Source: Candidatus Zipacnadia bacterium (lineage in GTDB: Bacteria; Armatimonadota; Zipacnadia; Zipacnadales; Zipacnadaceae). Taken from it: DNA of 12,141 nucleotides. Numbering within the stretch: the first letter of the stretch is position 1; the number at the start of each line of letters is the position of its first letter. Made by a program: the position numbers and the translations under genes. Of this stretch, positions 5,866-12,141 are shown in pieces. The stretch covers positions 1 through 12,141 of the forward strand of contig JALGTS010000009.1 in assembly GCA_029821255.1 (NCBI GenBank). The letters run 5' to 3'. A model generated the notes under the pieces. That model worked only from the letters and a program-made list of their open reading frames with translations. It made no database searches and was not told where the DNA came from.

Positions 5866-7581
5866 GTGATCAATAAGCAAAGTTGGGTCGGAACCGATGA
5901 GCAAATAGCCCAGGTTCAGGCGGTGGTACAAAGAATGAGTGCTGAGCGGTATGCCTCGCGGATCTGGGACAGAGATGCCAGCCTGTGGAGCTCCGAGCGT
6001 GGCGAGCAGAAGGAAATCGAAAACCGGTTGGGTTGGTTGTGGCTGCCCCAGCGATGCCTACCCCGGGTCGGCGAGCTTGCTCAGTTCGCTCAGGAGATTC
6101 GCCAGGAGGGCTTTGAGCATGTAGTCGTGCTGGGGATGGGAGGGAGTAGCCTGGGCGCCTGGGCGCTTACGCGCATTATAGATGGTAAAGACGGCTACCC
6201 ATCTCTTGAGATTCTGGATAGTACAGTGCCTGCTGAGGTCCAGCGCATTACTGACGCGGTTGAGCTTGAGCGTACCCTGTTTATTGTAGCCAGCAAGTCG
6301 GGAACAACGACTGAAGTGCTGTCATTCTTTGAATATTTCTATGAACACGTTGGCCAGGTCGTCGGGGACCAGGCGGGCCAGAATTTTGTGGTGATAACTG
6401 ATCCTGATAGTCCCCTGATAGAGATTGCCAACCAGCGCGGCCTGCGGGCCACCTTTGAAAACTGGCCTGACATGGGTGGGCGTTATTCAGTGCTGTCGTA
6501 CTTTGGTATGGTACCGGCGGCGCTGGCTGGTCTACCTATCGGGCAGATTCTTGAGGGTGGGCAAGCGATGGCGGCAGCCTGTGGCCCATCGGTACCCCCG
6601 GAGCAGAATCCCGGCCTACGGCTGGGGGCGGTGTTAGGTGCATGCTACGAGTTGGGCCGGGACAAGATTACCTTCCTGGCTCCTGCTGAGTTAGAAAGCT
6701 TTGCCGACTGGGCTGAGCAGTTGCTGGCCGAAAGTACCGGAAAACAGGGCAAAGGGCTGATTCCGGTCGTCCGTGAGCCTCTGGGGGAACCAGAGGTGTA
6801 CGGGGATGATCGACTATTTGTTCATATGCACCTGGTGGGTGATGAGCGATTTAGCCCTCTGATTAGGGAGCTGGCCGCCACAGGCCACCCGGTGGTTGAT
6901 ATAGAACTGGCGGAGGTCAATTCAATTGGGCAGGAGATGTACCGCTGGGAGATGGCCACTGCGCTGGTCGGTGTGCTGTTGGGCATCAATCCTTTTGATG
7001 AGCCTAATGTCCGGGAGAGTAAGGACAAGACCCGGGAAATGCTGAATGAGTATGCCCAGGCTGGCCGCTTGCCGCAGTTTAGACCTGATGTCGTGGAAGA
7101 GCCTCTGAGGTTTTATGGTGCGCCGGGTGCTGACTCGGCTACCGACGCGTTGAGGCAACTCTTTGGTCGGGCCGAAGCTGGTGACTATGTGGCAATTATG
7201 GCCTACTTGCCACGAAAGCCGGATACTGACCGACTGCTCGATCGGATTAGAGGGGAGATCCGCGACACGCTGAAAGTGCCCGCGACGTTGGGGCATGGTC
7301 CCCGCTTTCTCCATTCGACGGGTCAGCTTCACAAAGGAGGTCCAAGCACCGGCCTGTTCCTGCAGCTTGTGGCCGAGGATGACACGGCCGTGCCCATTCC
7401 CGGAAAGGAATATGACTTCGCTACGCTCAAGGAAGCGCAGGCCTTAGGAGATTTCGCGGTGTTGCAGCAGCGGGGTGGAGGGGTGCTACGTATTGAGCTG
7501 GGTCAGGACATTGAGCAGGGTATGGCTGCCCTGGCGAAAGCTATCACTGAGGCACTACACGATGCCCCCGGAAATAGCTGA
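5866..7581 (+). CDS. pgi: Glucose-6-phosphate isomerase (type found in Tal-Pgi proteins)
   Basis: This enzyme interconverts glucose 6-phosphate and fructose 6-phosphate in the cytoplasm (glycolysis, gluconeogenesis and the pentose phosphate link). The 571 residues form two SIS domains. The phosphate-binding region includes LGMGGSSLGAW (89-99) and SKSGTTTE (143-150). DMGGRYSVLS (202-211) corresponds to the GGR motif, and AESTGKQGKGLIP (288-300) carries the expected catalytic-base Glu. Near the C terminus, GHGPRFLHSTGQLHKGGPST (476-495) is typical of the isomerase half of bifunctional transaldolase-isomerase proteins rather than the E. coli Pgi type. There is no transaldolase domain: the protein starts directly with the isomerase part. 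GTG 5866 is the likely start, with a weak GAGAG element about ten bases upstream. It lies 52 bp after larE on the same strand and converges with the pilin gene. No clear terminator follows. Confidence 0.85.
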   Translation: MINKQSWVGTDEQIAQVQAVVQRMSAERYASRIWDRDASLWSSERGEQKEIENRLGWLWLPQRCLPRVGELAQFAQEIRQEGFEHVVVLGMGGSSLGAWALTRIIDGKDGYPSLEILDSTVPAEVQRITDAVELERTLFIVASKSGTTTEVLSFFEYFYEHVGQVVGDQAGQNFVVITDPDSPLIEIANQRGLRATFENWPDMGGRYSVLSYFGMVPAALAGLPIGQILEGGQAMAAACGPSVPPEQNPGLRLGAVLGACYELGRDKITFLAPAELESFADWAEQLLAESTGKQGKGLIPVVREPLGEPEVYGDDRLFVHMHLVGDERFSPLIRELAATGHPVVDIELAEVNSIGQEMYRWEMATALVGVLLGINPFDEPNVRESKDKTREMLNEYAQAGRLPQFRPDVVEEPLRFYGAPGADSATDALRQLFGRAEAGDYVAIMAYLPRKPDTDRLLDRIRGEIRDTLKVPATLGHGPRFLHSTGQLHKGGPSTGLFLQLVAEDDTAVPIPGKEYDFATLKEAQALGDFAVLQQRGGGVLRIELGQDIEQGMAALAKAITEALHDAPGNS

Positions 7582-7601
7582 TTGGCAGAAAGGGCAGTCT
7601 A

Positions 7602-7790
7602 CTACCCTGAGGGTGTAATACCTCCACTGGATATGGCGTCGGCAGCATCAGCAACAGCATCCGCTATGGCGGCTCTGAGCATTTGCCAGACACCGGCCAT
7701 CCCCACTACAAGGACGCTAAGTAACAGGGCATACTCAACGGTAACGACAGCTTCTTCGTCATACCAGAGTTCGTGCAAGCGCTTTTGCAC
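7602..7790 (-). CDS. Flp/Fap-type prepilin (tight adherence family)
   Basis: This is a small 62-residue class III-like prepilin of the kind assembled by Tad secretion machines and processed by a dedicated prepilin peptidase at the inner membrane. After a short charged leader (VQKRLHELWYDEEA) comes VVTVEYALLLSVLVVGMAGV, the hydrophobic pilin helix with Glu and Tyr at positions +5 and +6 relative to the predicted cleavage site. The residue before cleavage is Ala instead of the usual Gly, so processing may be atypical. The tail is Ala/Asp-rich and ends Gly-Gly. I chose GTG 7790 rather than the longer frame from 7886: AAGGTG (7799-7804) lies eight bases upstream, the product then matches family length, and the longer frame would start upstream of the promoter. 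It stands alone between convergent pgi and the hyp operon. No Tad genes are visible. Confidence 0.75.
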   Translation of the reverse strand: MQKRLHELWYDEEAVVTVEYALLLSVLVVGMAGVWQMLRAAIADAVADAADAISSGGITPSG

Positions 7791-7848
7791 TGTCAATTCA
7801 CCTTCGTCATATGAAGATAAGTCGGGCAAGCAATCTTCAGTTATTATA

Positions 7849-7877
7849 ATGATAGCACAAACAGCGGAAGTTGTCAA
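7849..7877 (-). promoter_or_regulatory. Promoter of the Flp-type pilin gene
   Basis: On the minus strand TTGACA (7877-7872) is followed by 17 bases and TATCAT (7854-7849), with TG one base before the -10, making an extended -10 element. The predicted transcript starts near 7842 and gives a leader of about 50 bases before GTG 7790. It sits in the gap after hypE, so the pilin gene has its own promoter even if hyp transcripts read through. Confidence 0.6.
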
Positions 7878-7919
7878 GAAGTTCACGGATTTGTAAATTG
7901 TTGTTATGGGTGCACCTTG

Positions 7920-8933
7920 TTAGCAGATGCGGGGTAGTATCTCGCCGGGCGGCATCTCCACGACGCGCGTGGTCCCCAGGGGAGTACGTAGGCACACCTG
8001 CGGCCAGTTGGCGCTGGTTACTTGCCCGATAATAGCTGCTTGCTGGCCACCGTCGCACGACTTCATTACAGTCAGAGCCTCGTCAGCGGTTGAACCGTCC
8101 ACAAAGGCCAGCACCTTGCCCTCGCTGGCTACCTGCAGCGGGTCTAGCCCCAGTATCTCGCAGACGCCGGCCACTTGCGGCAGTATGGGCAGTGCCGCTT
8201 GGTCAATCTCCACGGTCACACCGGCTTGAGCTGCGATTTCGTTGAGCGTGCTCGCCAGCCCCCCGCGAGTTGGGTCACGCAAGGCGTGGACTTTCTCGCC
8301 CAGCTCGGCAATGAGCTTGCTGGTGATTTCGGACACCGGCGCTGAGTCGCTGAGTATCTCTGTACTGACGTCAAGCTTCTCTCTCGCGCACATTACGGCG
8401 ATGCCGTGGTCGGCAATAGTCCCGTTTATGAGTAGCGCATCGCCGACTGCTACCCGTTTCGGCTCCACATTGGCCCGCACAGGAATCTCCCCCAGCCCAG
8501 AGGTATTCACGAACAAGCCGTCAGCAGCGCCGTGCTCAACCACTTTGGTGTCGCCGGTGACCACGACCACGCCGCAGCGGTCGGCAGCTTCTGCAATTGA
8601 TTGAACTATGCGGTCCAGATCGTCGGCCGAGAAGCCTTCTTCTATGACAAGCGCCAGAGAGATGTACTGGGGAATTCCGCCCATCATCGCTATGTCATTG
8701 ACCGTGCCGTGAATGGCCAGAGAACCGATATCTCCGCCCGGGAAGAAGAGCGGTGAGACAGTAAACGAGTCAGTGGAGAACGCTATCTTAGTGCCGTTGA
8801 TAGTTATGACGGCAGCATCATTCAAGGCCTGGCCAGCGTGCTCCAGAAGCGGAGCAAACTGTTGGGTGATAAGCTGCTGGGACAGCAGCCCGCCGGCGCC
8901 ATGGCTAAGGGTGATAAGTTTAGGGTTTTTCAT
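7920..8933 (-). CDS. hypE: Hydrogenase maturation factor HypE (carbamoyl dehydratase)
   Basis: HypE receives a carbamoyl group from HypF on its C-terminal cysteine and dehydrates it with ATP to a thiocyanate, the source of the CN ligands of the [NiFe]-hydrogenase active-site iron. The 337 residues have the PurM-like fold signature: SHGAGG (10-15), FSTDSF, GDIGSLAIHGTVNDIAMMGG, VVTGDTKVV and RDPTRGGLAS. The protein ends PRIC, so the essential C-terminal cysteine is present and the gene is full length. It is the last gene of the hyp operon, 37 bp after hypD. GGAG, part of the palindrome GGAGATCTCC (8942-8951), is the nearest ribosome-binding match but is some distance from ATG 8933. No terminator is apparent between it and the pilin promoter. 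Confidence 0.95.
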   Translation of the reverse strand: MKNPKLITLSHGAGGLLSQQLITQQFAPLLEHAGQALNDAAVITINGTKIAFSTDSFTVSPLFFPGGDIGSLAIHGTVNDIAMMGGIPQYISLALVIEEGFSADDLDRIVQSIAEAADRCGVVVVTGDTKVVEHGAADGLFVNTSGLGEIPVRANVEPKRVAVGDALLINGTIADHGIAVMCAREKLDVSTEILSDSAPVSEITSKLIAELGEKVHALRDPTRGGLASTLNEIAAQAGVTVEIDQAALPILPQVAGVCEILGLDPLQVASEGKVLAFVDGSTADEALTVMKSCDGGQQAAIIGQVTSANWPQVCLRTPLGTTRVVEMPPGEILPRIC

Positions 8934-8941
8934 AAGCTAAT

Positions 8942-8951
8942 GGAGATCTCC
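8942..8951. repeat. 10-bp perfect palindrome before hypE
   Basis: GGAGATCTCC lies in the 37-bp hypD-hypE gap. Its GGAG half is the best Shine-Dalgarno candidate for hypE, about eight to fourteen bases from the start codon, so a hairpin or a bound factor here could affect hypE translation. A 10-bp palindrome can occur by chance. Confidence 0.3.
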
Positions 8952-8970
8952 AATAGGCTTTTCGGGTTGA

Positions 8971-10071
8971 CTAAGTCGGTGACGGCGTAGTGGTGGGGAT
9001 CTGATAACGGTAGACGGCGGCGCAGGCCCCCTCAGAGGAGACCATACACGGGCCGACCGGATGATCTGGCCGGCAGGCAGTGCCGAAGAGGGGGCATTCA
9101 GTCGGCTGTACTGCACCGCGCAACACTGCTCCGCACTGACAGCCGGGTGGCTCAGGCACTGGCTTCAGTTCCAGGGCGAAGCGCTTTTGTGCATCAAACC
9201 GGGCGTAGCTGTCGCGGGTACGCAGGCCGCTGGCGGGAATCTCGCCTAATCCACGCCAGCGGGTGGTAGTGACCTCAAAGACTTCGTTCATTTTGGCCAG
9301 CGCGGTCGGATTACCCTCCGGTTTTACTACGCGGTCGTATTGGATGAGTACTTGGGGCTTATTCTCGCGGCACATTTGCGCCAGCATATATAGCGACTGG
9401 AGCACGTCAAGTGGTTCGAAGCCGGCCACCACACAGGGAATGCCTTGCTCGGCTAACGGCTGGTAAGGATGGACACCAATGATAGCGCTGACGTGGCCTG
9501 GGCACAAGAAGCCGTCAATCTGCACATCGGGCTGGGCTATGAGAGCCTGCATAGCTGGCGGAATAAGACGGTGAGCGACGAGCACGCTGAAGTTAGTCAG
9601 GCCCAGCTCGTTGGCCTCGCTAATGCAGATCGCCACGCTGGGCGCTGTGGTCTCGAAGCCCACGCCCATAAAGACAATCTGTTCGTCAGGATTTTCCTGG
9701 GCCCACTCAATTGCCTGCATAGGCGAGTATACCACCTGTACCTGCCCGCCTGTGGCTCTTACTTCGTCAAGACTGCCGTCGCTACCTGGCACCTTCATCA
9801 TATCGCCAAAGACCGCCAGCCAGAGGCCCTCACGGGCAAGCTGGATGGCGGCATCAATTACCTCCTGAGGGGTCACACATACCGGGCAGCCCGGTCCCGA
9901 GATAAGCCGGAGCTGTGGAGGCAGCATCTGGGTCAGCCCATGGCGAGCAATAACGTGTGAGTGGGTGCCACAGACCTCCATAAAGGCCAGGGGCTGGTCA
10001 ACAACTTCTTCTATCTGCTGAGCCAACCGATACGCCTTCTGTGGGTTGTGAAACTCATCTATCAACTTCAT
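8971..10071 (-). CDS. hypD: Hydrogenase maturation factor HypD (iron-sulfur scaffold)
   Basis: HypD forms a complex with HypC on which the Fe(CN)2CO unit of [NiFe]-hydrogenase is built. From ATG 10071 the product is 366 residues, normal for the family. It has MEVCGTHSH (31-39, with the redox-active CGTH), GPGCPVC (59-65), GFETTAP (138-144), CPGHVSAIIG (190-199), CVVAGFEPLDVLQ (213-225), and a C-terminal cluster of cysteines (313, 326, 333, 342, 350) that hold the [4Fe-4S] cluster. The frame is open to a TTG at 10095, but ATG 10071 overlaps the hypC stop as ATGA and starts MKLIDEFHN like other HypD proteins, so translation is likely coupled to hypC. hypE follows after 37 bp. All expected catalytic residues are visible. 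Confidence 0.95.
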   Translation of the reverse strand: MKLIDEFHNPQKAYRLAQQIEEVVDQPLAFMEVCGTHSHVIARHGLTQMLPPQLRLISGPGCPVCVTPQEVIDAAIQLAREGLWLAVFGDMMKVPGSDGSLDEVRATGGQVQVVYSPMQAIEWAQENPDEQIVFMGVGFETTAPSVAICISEANELGLTNFSVLVAHRLIPPAMQALIAQPDVQIDGFLCPGHVSAIIGVHPYQPLAEQGIPCVVAGFEPLDVLQSLYMLAQMCRENKPQVLIQYDRVVKPEGNPTALAKMNEVFEVTTTRWRGLGEIPASGLRTRDSYARFDAQKRFALELKPVPEPPGCQCGAVLRGAVQPTECPLFGTACRPDHPVGPCMVSSEGACAAVYRYQIPTTTPSPT

Positions 10072-10301
10072 CTCTGCTCGAAGCTCTCCCACCAACCGAT
10101 CTCATCCAGCATCTCCAGGGTTCTGTGAGCTTCTTCTTCATCTACCTTCTCGATAGCAAAGCCGGCATGGACCAGCACATAGTCGCCGATCTGGACGTCG
10201 GGCAGCATATCCAGACGCGTCTTGACCCGGCTGCCACCGAGCTCGGCGATGCCTTGGTTGCCGTCTATCTCAATCAATTTGCACGGCAGCGCCACGCACA
10301 T
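10068..10301 (-). CDS. hypC: Hydrogenase maturation chaperone HypC/HybG
   Basis: HypC carries iron with CO2-derived ligand precursors, binds HypD, and delivers the completed Fe centre to the hydrogenase large-subunit precursor. The product is 77 residues, typical of the family. It begins MCVALPCKLIEI: Cys2, which is essential after Met removal, is present, and YVLVHAGFAI (about 42-51) supplies the conserved His. An extra Cys7 stands where most homologues have Gly. ATG 10301 is preceded by AAGGG (10308-10312) six bases upstream. The gene begins two bases after the hypF stop and overlaps hypD by four bases (ATGA), so hypF, hypC and hypD are almost certainly co-transcribed and co-translated. Confidence 0.94.
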   Translation of the reverse strand: MCVALPCKLIEIDGNQGIAELGGSRVKTRLDMLPDVQIGDYVLVHAGFAIEKVDEEEAHRTLEMLDEIGWWESFEQR

Positions 10302-10303
10302 AG

Positions 10304-12141
10304 CTATCCCTTCTTGGCTGCAGCTACCACCGCTTGTCCCAGCCCTAAGCCCCCGTCATTGGGCGGCGTCTCTTGGTGAATAAGCACTTCAAAGCCTGCC
10401 TCAGTAAGCTGGTGGTACAGCCCAAACAGCACCAGCTCGTTCTGGAAAGTGCCTCCGGACAGCGCGATCTGACCGATACCAGTCTCATCAGCCACTTGTC
10501 GAGCTGTTTCAGCCAGCATCTGCACAAATGTATTGTGGAAGCGAGCTGAAATCTGGCCTATGGGAGTACCTGTCTGCAAGTCATTCACGATTTCACCGAA
10601 CATCGGGCCGGGCTGCATAATGAGCATGTCATTATCGCGAGCGATTTCGTAATCATAGACACCATCGGTGTTGGTAGCGGCAGCTTCCAGCATTATAGCC
10701 GACTGGCTCTCATAGGCTTCAACCGGGCACAGTCCTACCAGCGCTGAAACTGCCGAGAAGAGCCGCCCGGCACTGGAGGCGAGCGGACAGTTGATCTCCT
10801 TTTCTATCATCTGGCTGAGCAGGCGCCAGGCGGCGGTATCCAGATTACGGCAAAACTCAATGTCTGCATCCAGTAGCCCCTGGCGGTCCAGGTATACTGC
10901 GGCCATGCGCCAGGGCTGGCTGATAGCTTGTTCGCCGCCGGGCAACGGCACGTAGTCCAGATGGGCTACGCGGGTGTAATCATCGTAGGTGCTAATGAGG
11001 ATCTCGCAGCCCCAGACCGTGCCGTCGGCTCCATAGCCGGTTCCATCGCAAGCCACTCCCAGCACTGGCCCCGCAACGCCGTGTTCAGCCATGCAGGCGG
11101 CGATGTGGGCATGGTGGTGCTGCACGGCGACCGCCTCCAGGCCCTGCTCCTCGGCAAGCTGTTGGGCGTAGCGCGTGCTCAGGTAGGCGGGGTGGAGGTC
11201 GTGAGCAACCAGCTCAGGCCTGATGCGTAGTATCTTCTGCAGGTGATCCACACACCATTGAAAATAGCCTAGGGTCTTAGCGTCCTCTAAATCGCCAATA
11301 TGCTGGCTTAGGAAGGCGTTATGTCCCTCGGTCAGGCAGAAGGTATTCTTAAGGTGGCCACCTACTGCTAGGATTCTGCCGAGGTCCTGCCTCAGCTTGA
11401 TGGGGAAGGGGACATATCCGCGAGCCCGGCGCATAATGATTGGCCCCAATGCGGTGGGCCGGACTACCGAGTCGTCACAGCCGATATTGATGCGGCGGTT
11501 GTGCAGGAGAAATCCGTCGGCAATATGCCCCAGGCGCTGGCAGGCTTCCTCATTCTGGGTGGCCAGCGGCTCTTCGCTGAGGTTGCCGCTGGTCATCACC
11601 AGCGCCAGGAGGCGGTCGTCGGCCAGCAGAAGATGATGCAATGGTGTATAGGGGAGCATAACGCCGTGATACTTACTATCGGGTGCAACTGACGGTGCGA
11701 TAGCCGAGTCTTTTTTTCTCAGTAACGTGATCGGCCGGATCGGCCCGGTCAGCAGCTCCCGTGCTTGTGGGGTCAGTTCGCAGTAGGCCTTAACATCCTT
11801 CAGAGAACCTGACATTATCGCCAGTGGCTTTTGGTCGCGGCCTTTGCGCCGGCGCAGCTTCTGGACGGCAGCTTCGTTGGTGGCATCGCAGGCCAGGTGA
11901 AAACCGCCCAGGCCTTTGATCGCGATAATCTCCCCAGCCATCAGTCGCTCAATAGCTTCTCGGACGGCCTTGTCGTGGAGGTAATGCTCGGCGCCGGCGA
12001 TAAGCTCTACTTGCGGACCACAAACCGGGCAGGCATTGGGCTGAGCATGATAGCGGCGGTCGTTGATATCGTCGTATTCGGCCTGACACTGCGGACACAT
12101 CGCAAACGGCCGCATCGTGGTATTGGGCCGATCGTACGGTA
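10304..12141 (-). CDS. hypF: Carbamoyltransferase HypF (5' end beyond the window)
   Basis: HypF converts carbamoyl phosphate and ATP to carbamoyl-adenylate and passes the carbamoyl group to HypE, supplying the CN ligands of [NiFe]-hydrogenase. About 611 residues are visible of a family length near 750. The frame stays open to the window edge and the missing part should be the acylphosphatase domain and first zinc finger. In order there are YDRPNTTM, the second zinc finger with CPQC and CPVC (visible residues 15-40), a YrdC-like domain (AIKGLGGFHLACDATNE and VMTSGNLSEEPL), and the Kae1-like carbamoyltransferase domain with HHHAH (341-345), GVACDGTGYGADGTVWG and LSGGTFQNELVL, ending near PPNDGGLGLGQA. 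Both catalytic domains look intact. The Met at 12115 is internal, not the start. It is the first visible gene of hypFCDE, and any promoter lies to the right of the window. Confidence 0.95.
   Translation of the reverse strand, partial: PYDRPNTTMRPFAMCPQCQAEYDDINDRRYHAQPNACPVCGPQVELIAGAEHYLHDKAVREAIERLMAGEIIAIKGLGGFHLACDATNEAAVQKLRRRKGRDQKPLAIMSGSLKDVKAYCELTPQARELLTGPIRPITLLRKKDSAIAPSVAPDSKYHGVMLPYTPLHHLLLADDRLLALVMTSGNLSEEPLATQNEEACQRLGHIADGFLLHNRRINIGCDDSVVRPTALGPIIMRRARGYVPFPIKLRQDLGRILAVGGHLKNTFCLTEGHNAFLSQHIGDLEDAKTLGYFQWCVDHLQKILRIRPELVAHDLHPAYLSTRYAQQLAEEQGLEAVAVQHHHAHIAACMAEHGVAGPVLGVACDGTGYGADGTVWGCEILISTYDDYTRVAHLDYVPLPGGEQAISQPWRMAAVYLDRQGLLDADIEFCRNLDTAAWRLLSQMIEKEINCPLASSAGRLFSAVSALVGLCPVEAYESQSAIMLEAAATNTDGVYDYEIARDNDMLIMQPGPMFGEIVNDLQTGTPIGQISARFHNTFVQMLAETARQVADETGIGQIALSGGTFQNELVLFGLYHQLTEAGFEVLIHQETPPNDGGLGLGQAVVAAAKKG

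Noticed and set aside
7604..7614. ACCCT-G-AGGGT inverted repeat between convergent pgi and pilin genes, considered as a terminator
   Set aside because: A one-base loop cannot form a stable hairpin with these arms, and no T-tract follows on either strand.
7791..7886. Longer pilin frame starting at ATG 7886
   Set aside because: It would start upstream of the predicted promoter and add a non-pilin N terminus. GTG 7790 has a good ribosome-binding site and gives the normal Flp size.
9469..9960. 163-codon plus-strand frame opposite hypD
   Set aside because: It is antisense to the strongly conserved HypD motifs and has no recognisable domain.

Overview
The window (12.1 kb, moderately GC-rich, tightly packed) is a bacterial chromosomal segment with ten recognisable genes and no RNA genes, insertion sequences or CRISPR. 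I cannot fix the phylum. The mix of an anaerobe-type [NiFe]-hydrogenase maturation operon, a LarE sulfur transferase, a Tal-Pgi-type glucose-6-phosphate isomerase, a Flp-type pilin and a type III export cluster, with clean sigma70/sigmaA-like promoters (TTGACA-N17-TATACT and TTGACA-N17-TATCAT), would fit a Chloroflexota-, Bacillota- or Actinobacteriota-like anaerobe. That placement is inference only.

Region 1 (96-4684, minus strand) is one operon for the cytoplasmic and inner-membrane part of a type III secretion apparatus. In transcription order it holds a short FliF/SctJ ring protein whose cytoplasmic tail looks like the middle domain of FliG, a SctL/FliH stator, the SctN/FliI ATPase, a SctO/FliJ-like stalk and a SctQ (FliM plus FliN type) sorting-platform protein. 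The order can be read either as injectisome J-L-N-O-Q or as flagellar F(G)-H-I-J-M/N. The genes overlap or lie within 20 bp of each other. A strong promoter sits about 100 bp upstream at 4792-4820. The export-gate genes (SctR/S/T/U/V) are not in the window and, if present nearby, would lie beyond position 1.

Region 2 (4977-7581, plus strand) is divergent from region 1: larE (ATP-dependent sacrificial sulfur transferase) followed after 52 bp by a glucose-6-phosphate isomerase. A second promoter-like element overlaps the type III promoter back to back, so the two transcription units may share one control point. The larE leader contains a 7-bp inverted repeat.

Region 3 (7602-7877, minus strand) is a single 62-residue Flp-type prepilin with its own promoter and ribosome-binding site, convergent with the isomerase gene.

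Region 4 (7920 to the right edge, minus strand) is the hypF-hypC-hypD-hypE operon, which builds and inserts the Fe(CN)2CO ligands of [NiFe]-hydrogenase. hypF is cut by the window edge. Together with LarE, which makes the nickel-pincer cofactor in characterised organisms, the right part of the window is rich in nickel-enzyme maturation genes, but no nickel enzyme itself is visible.
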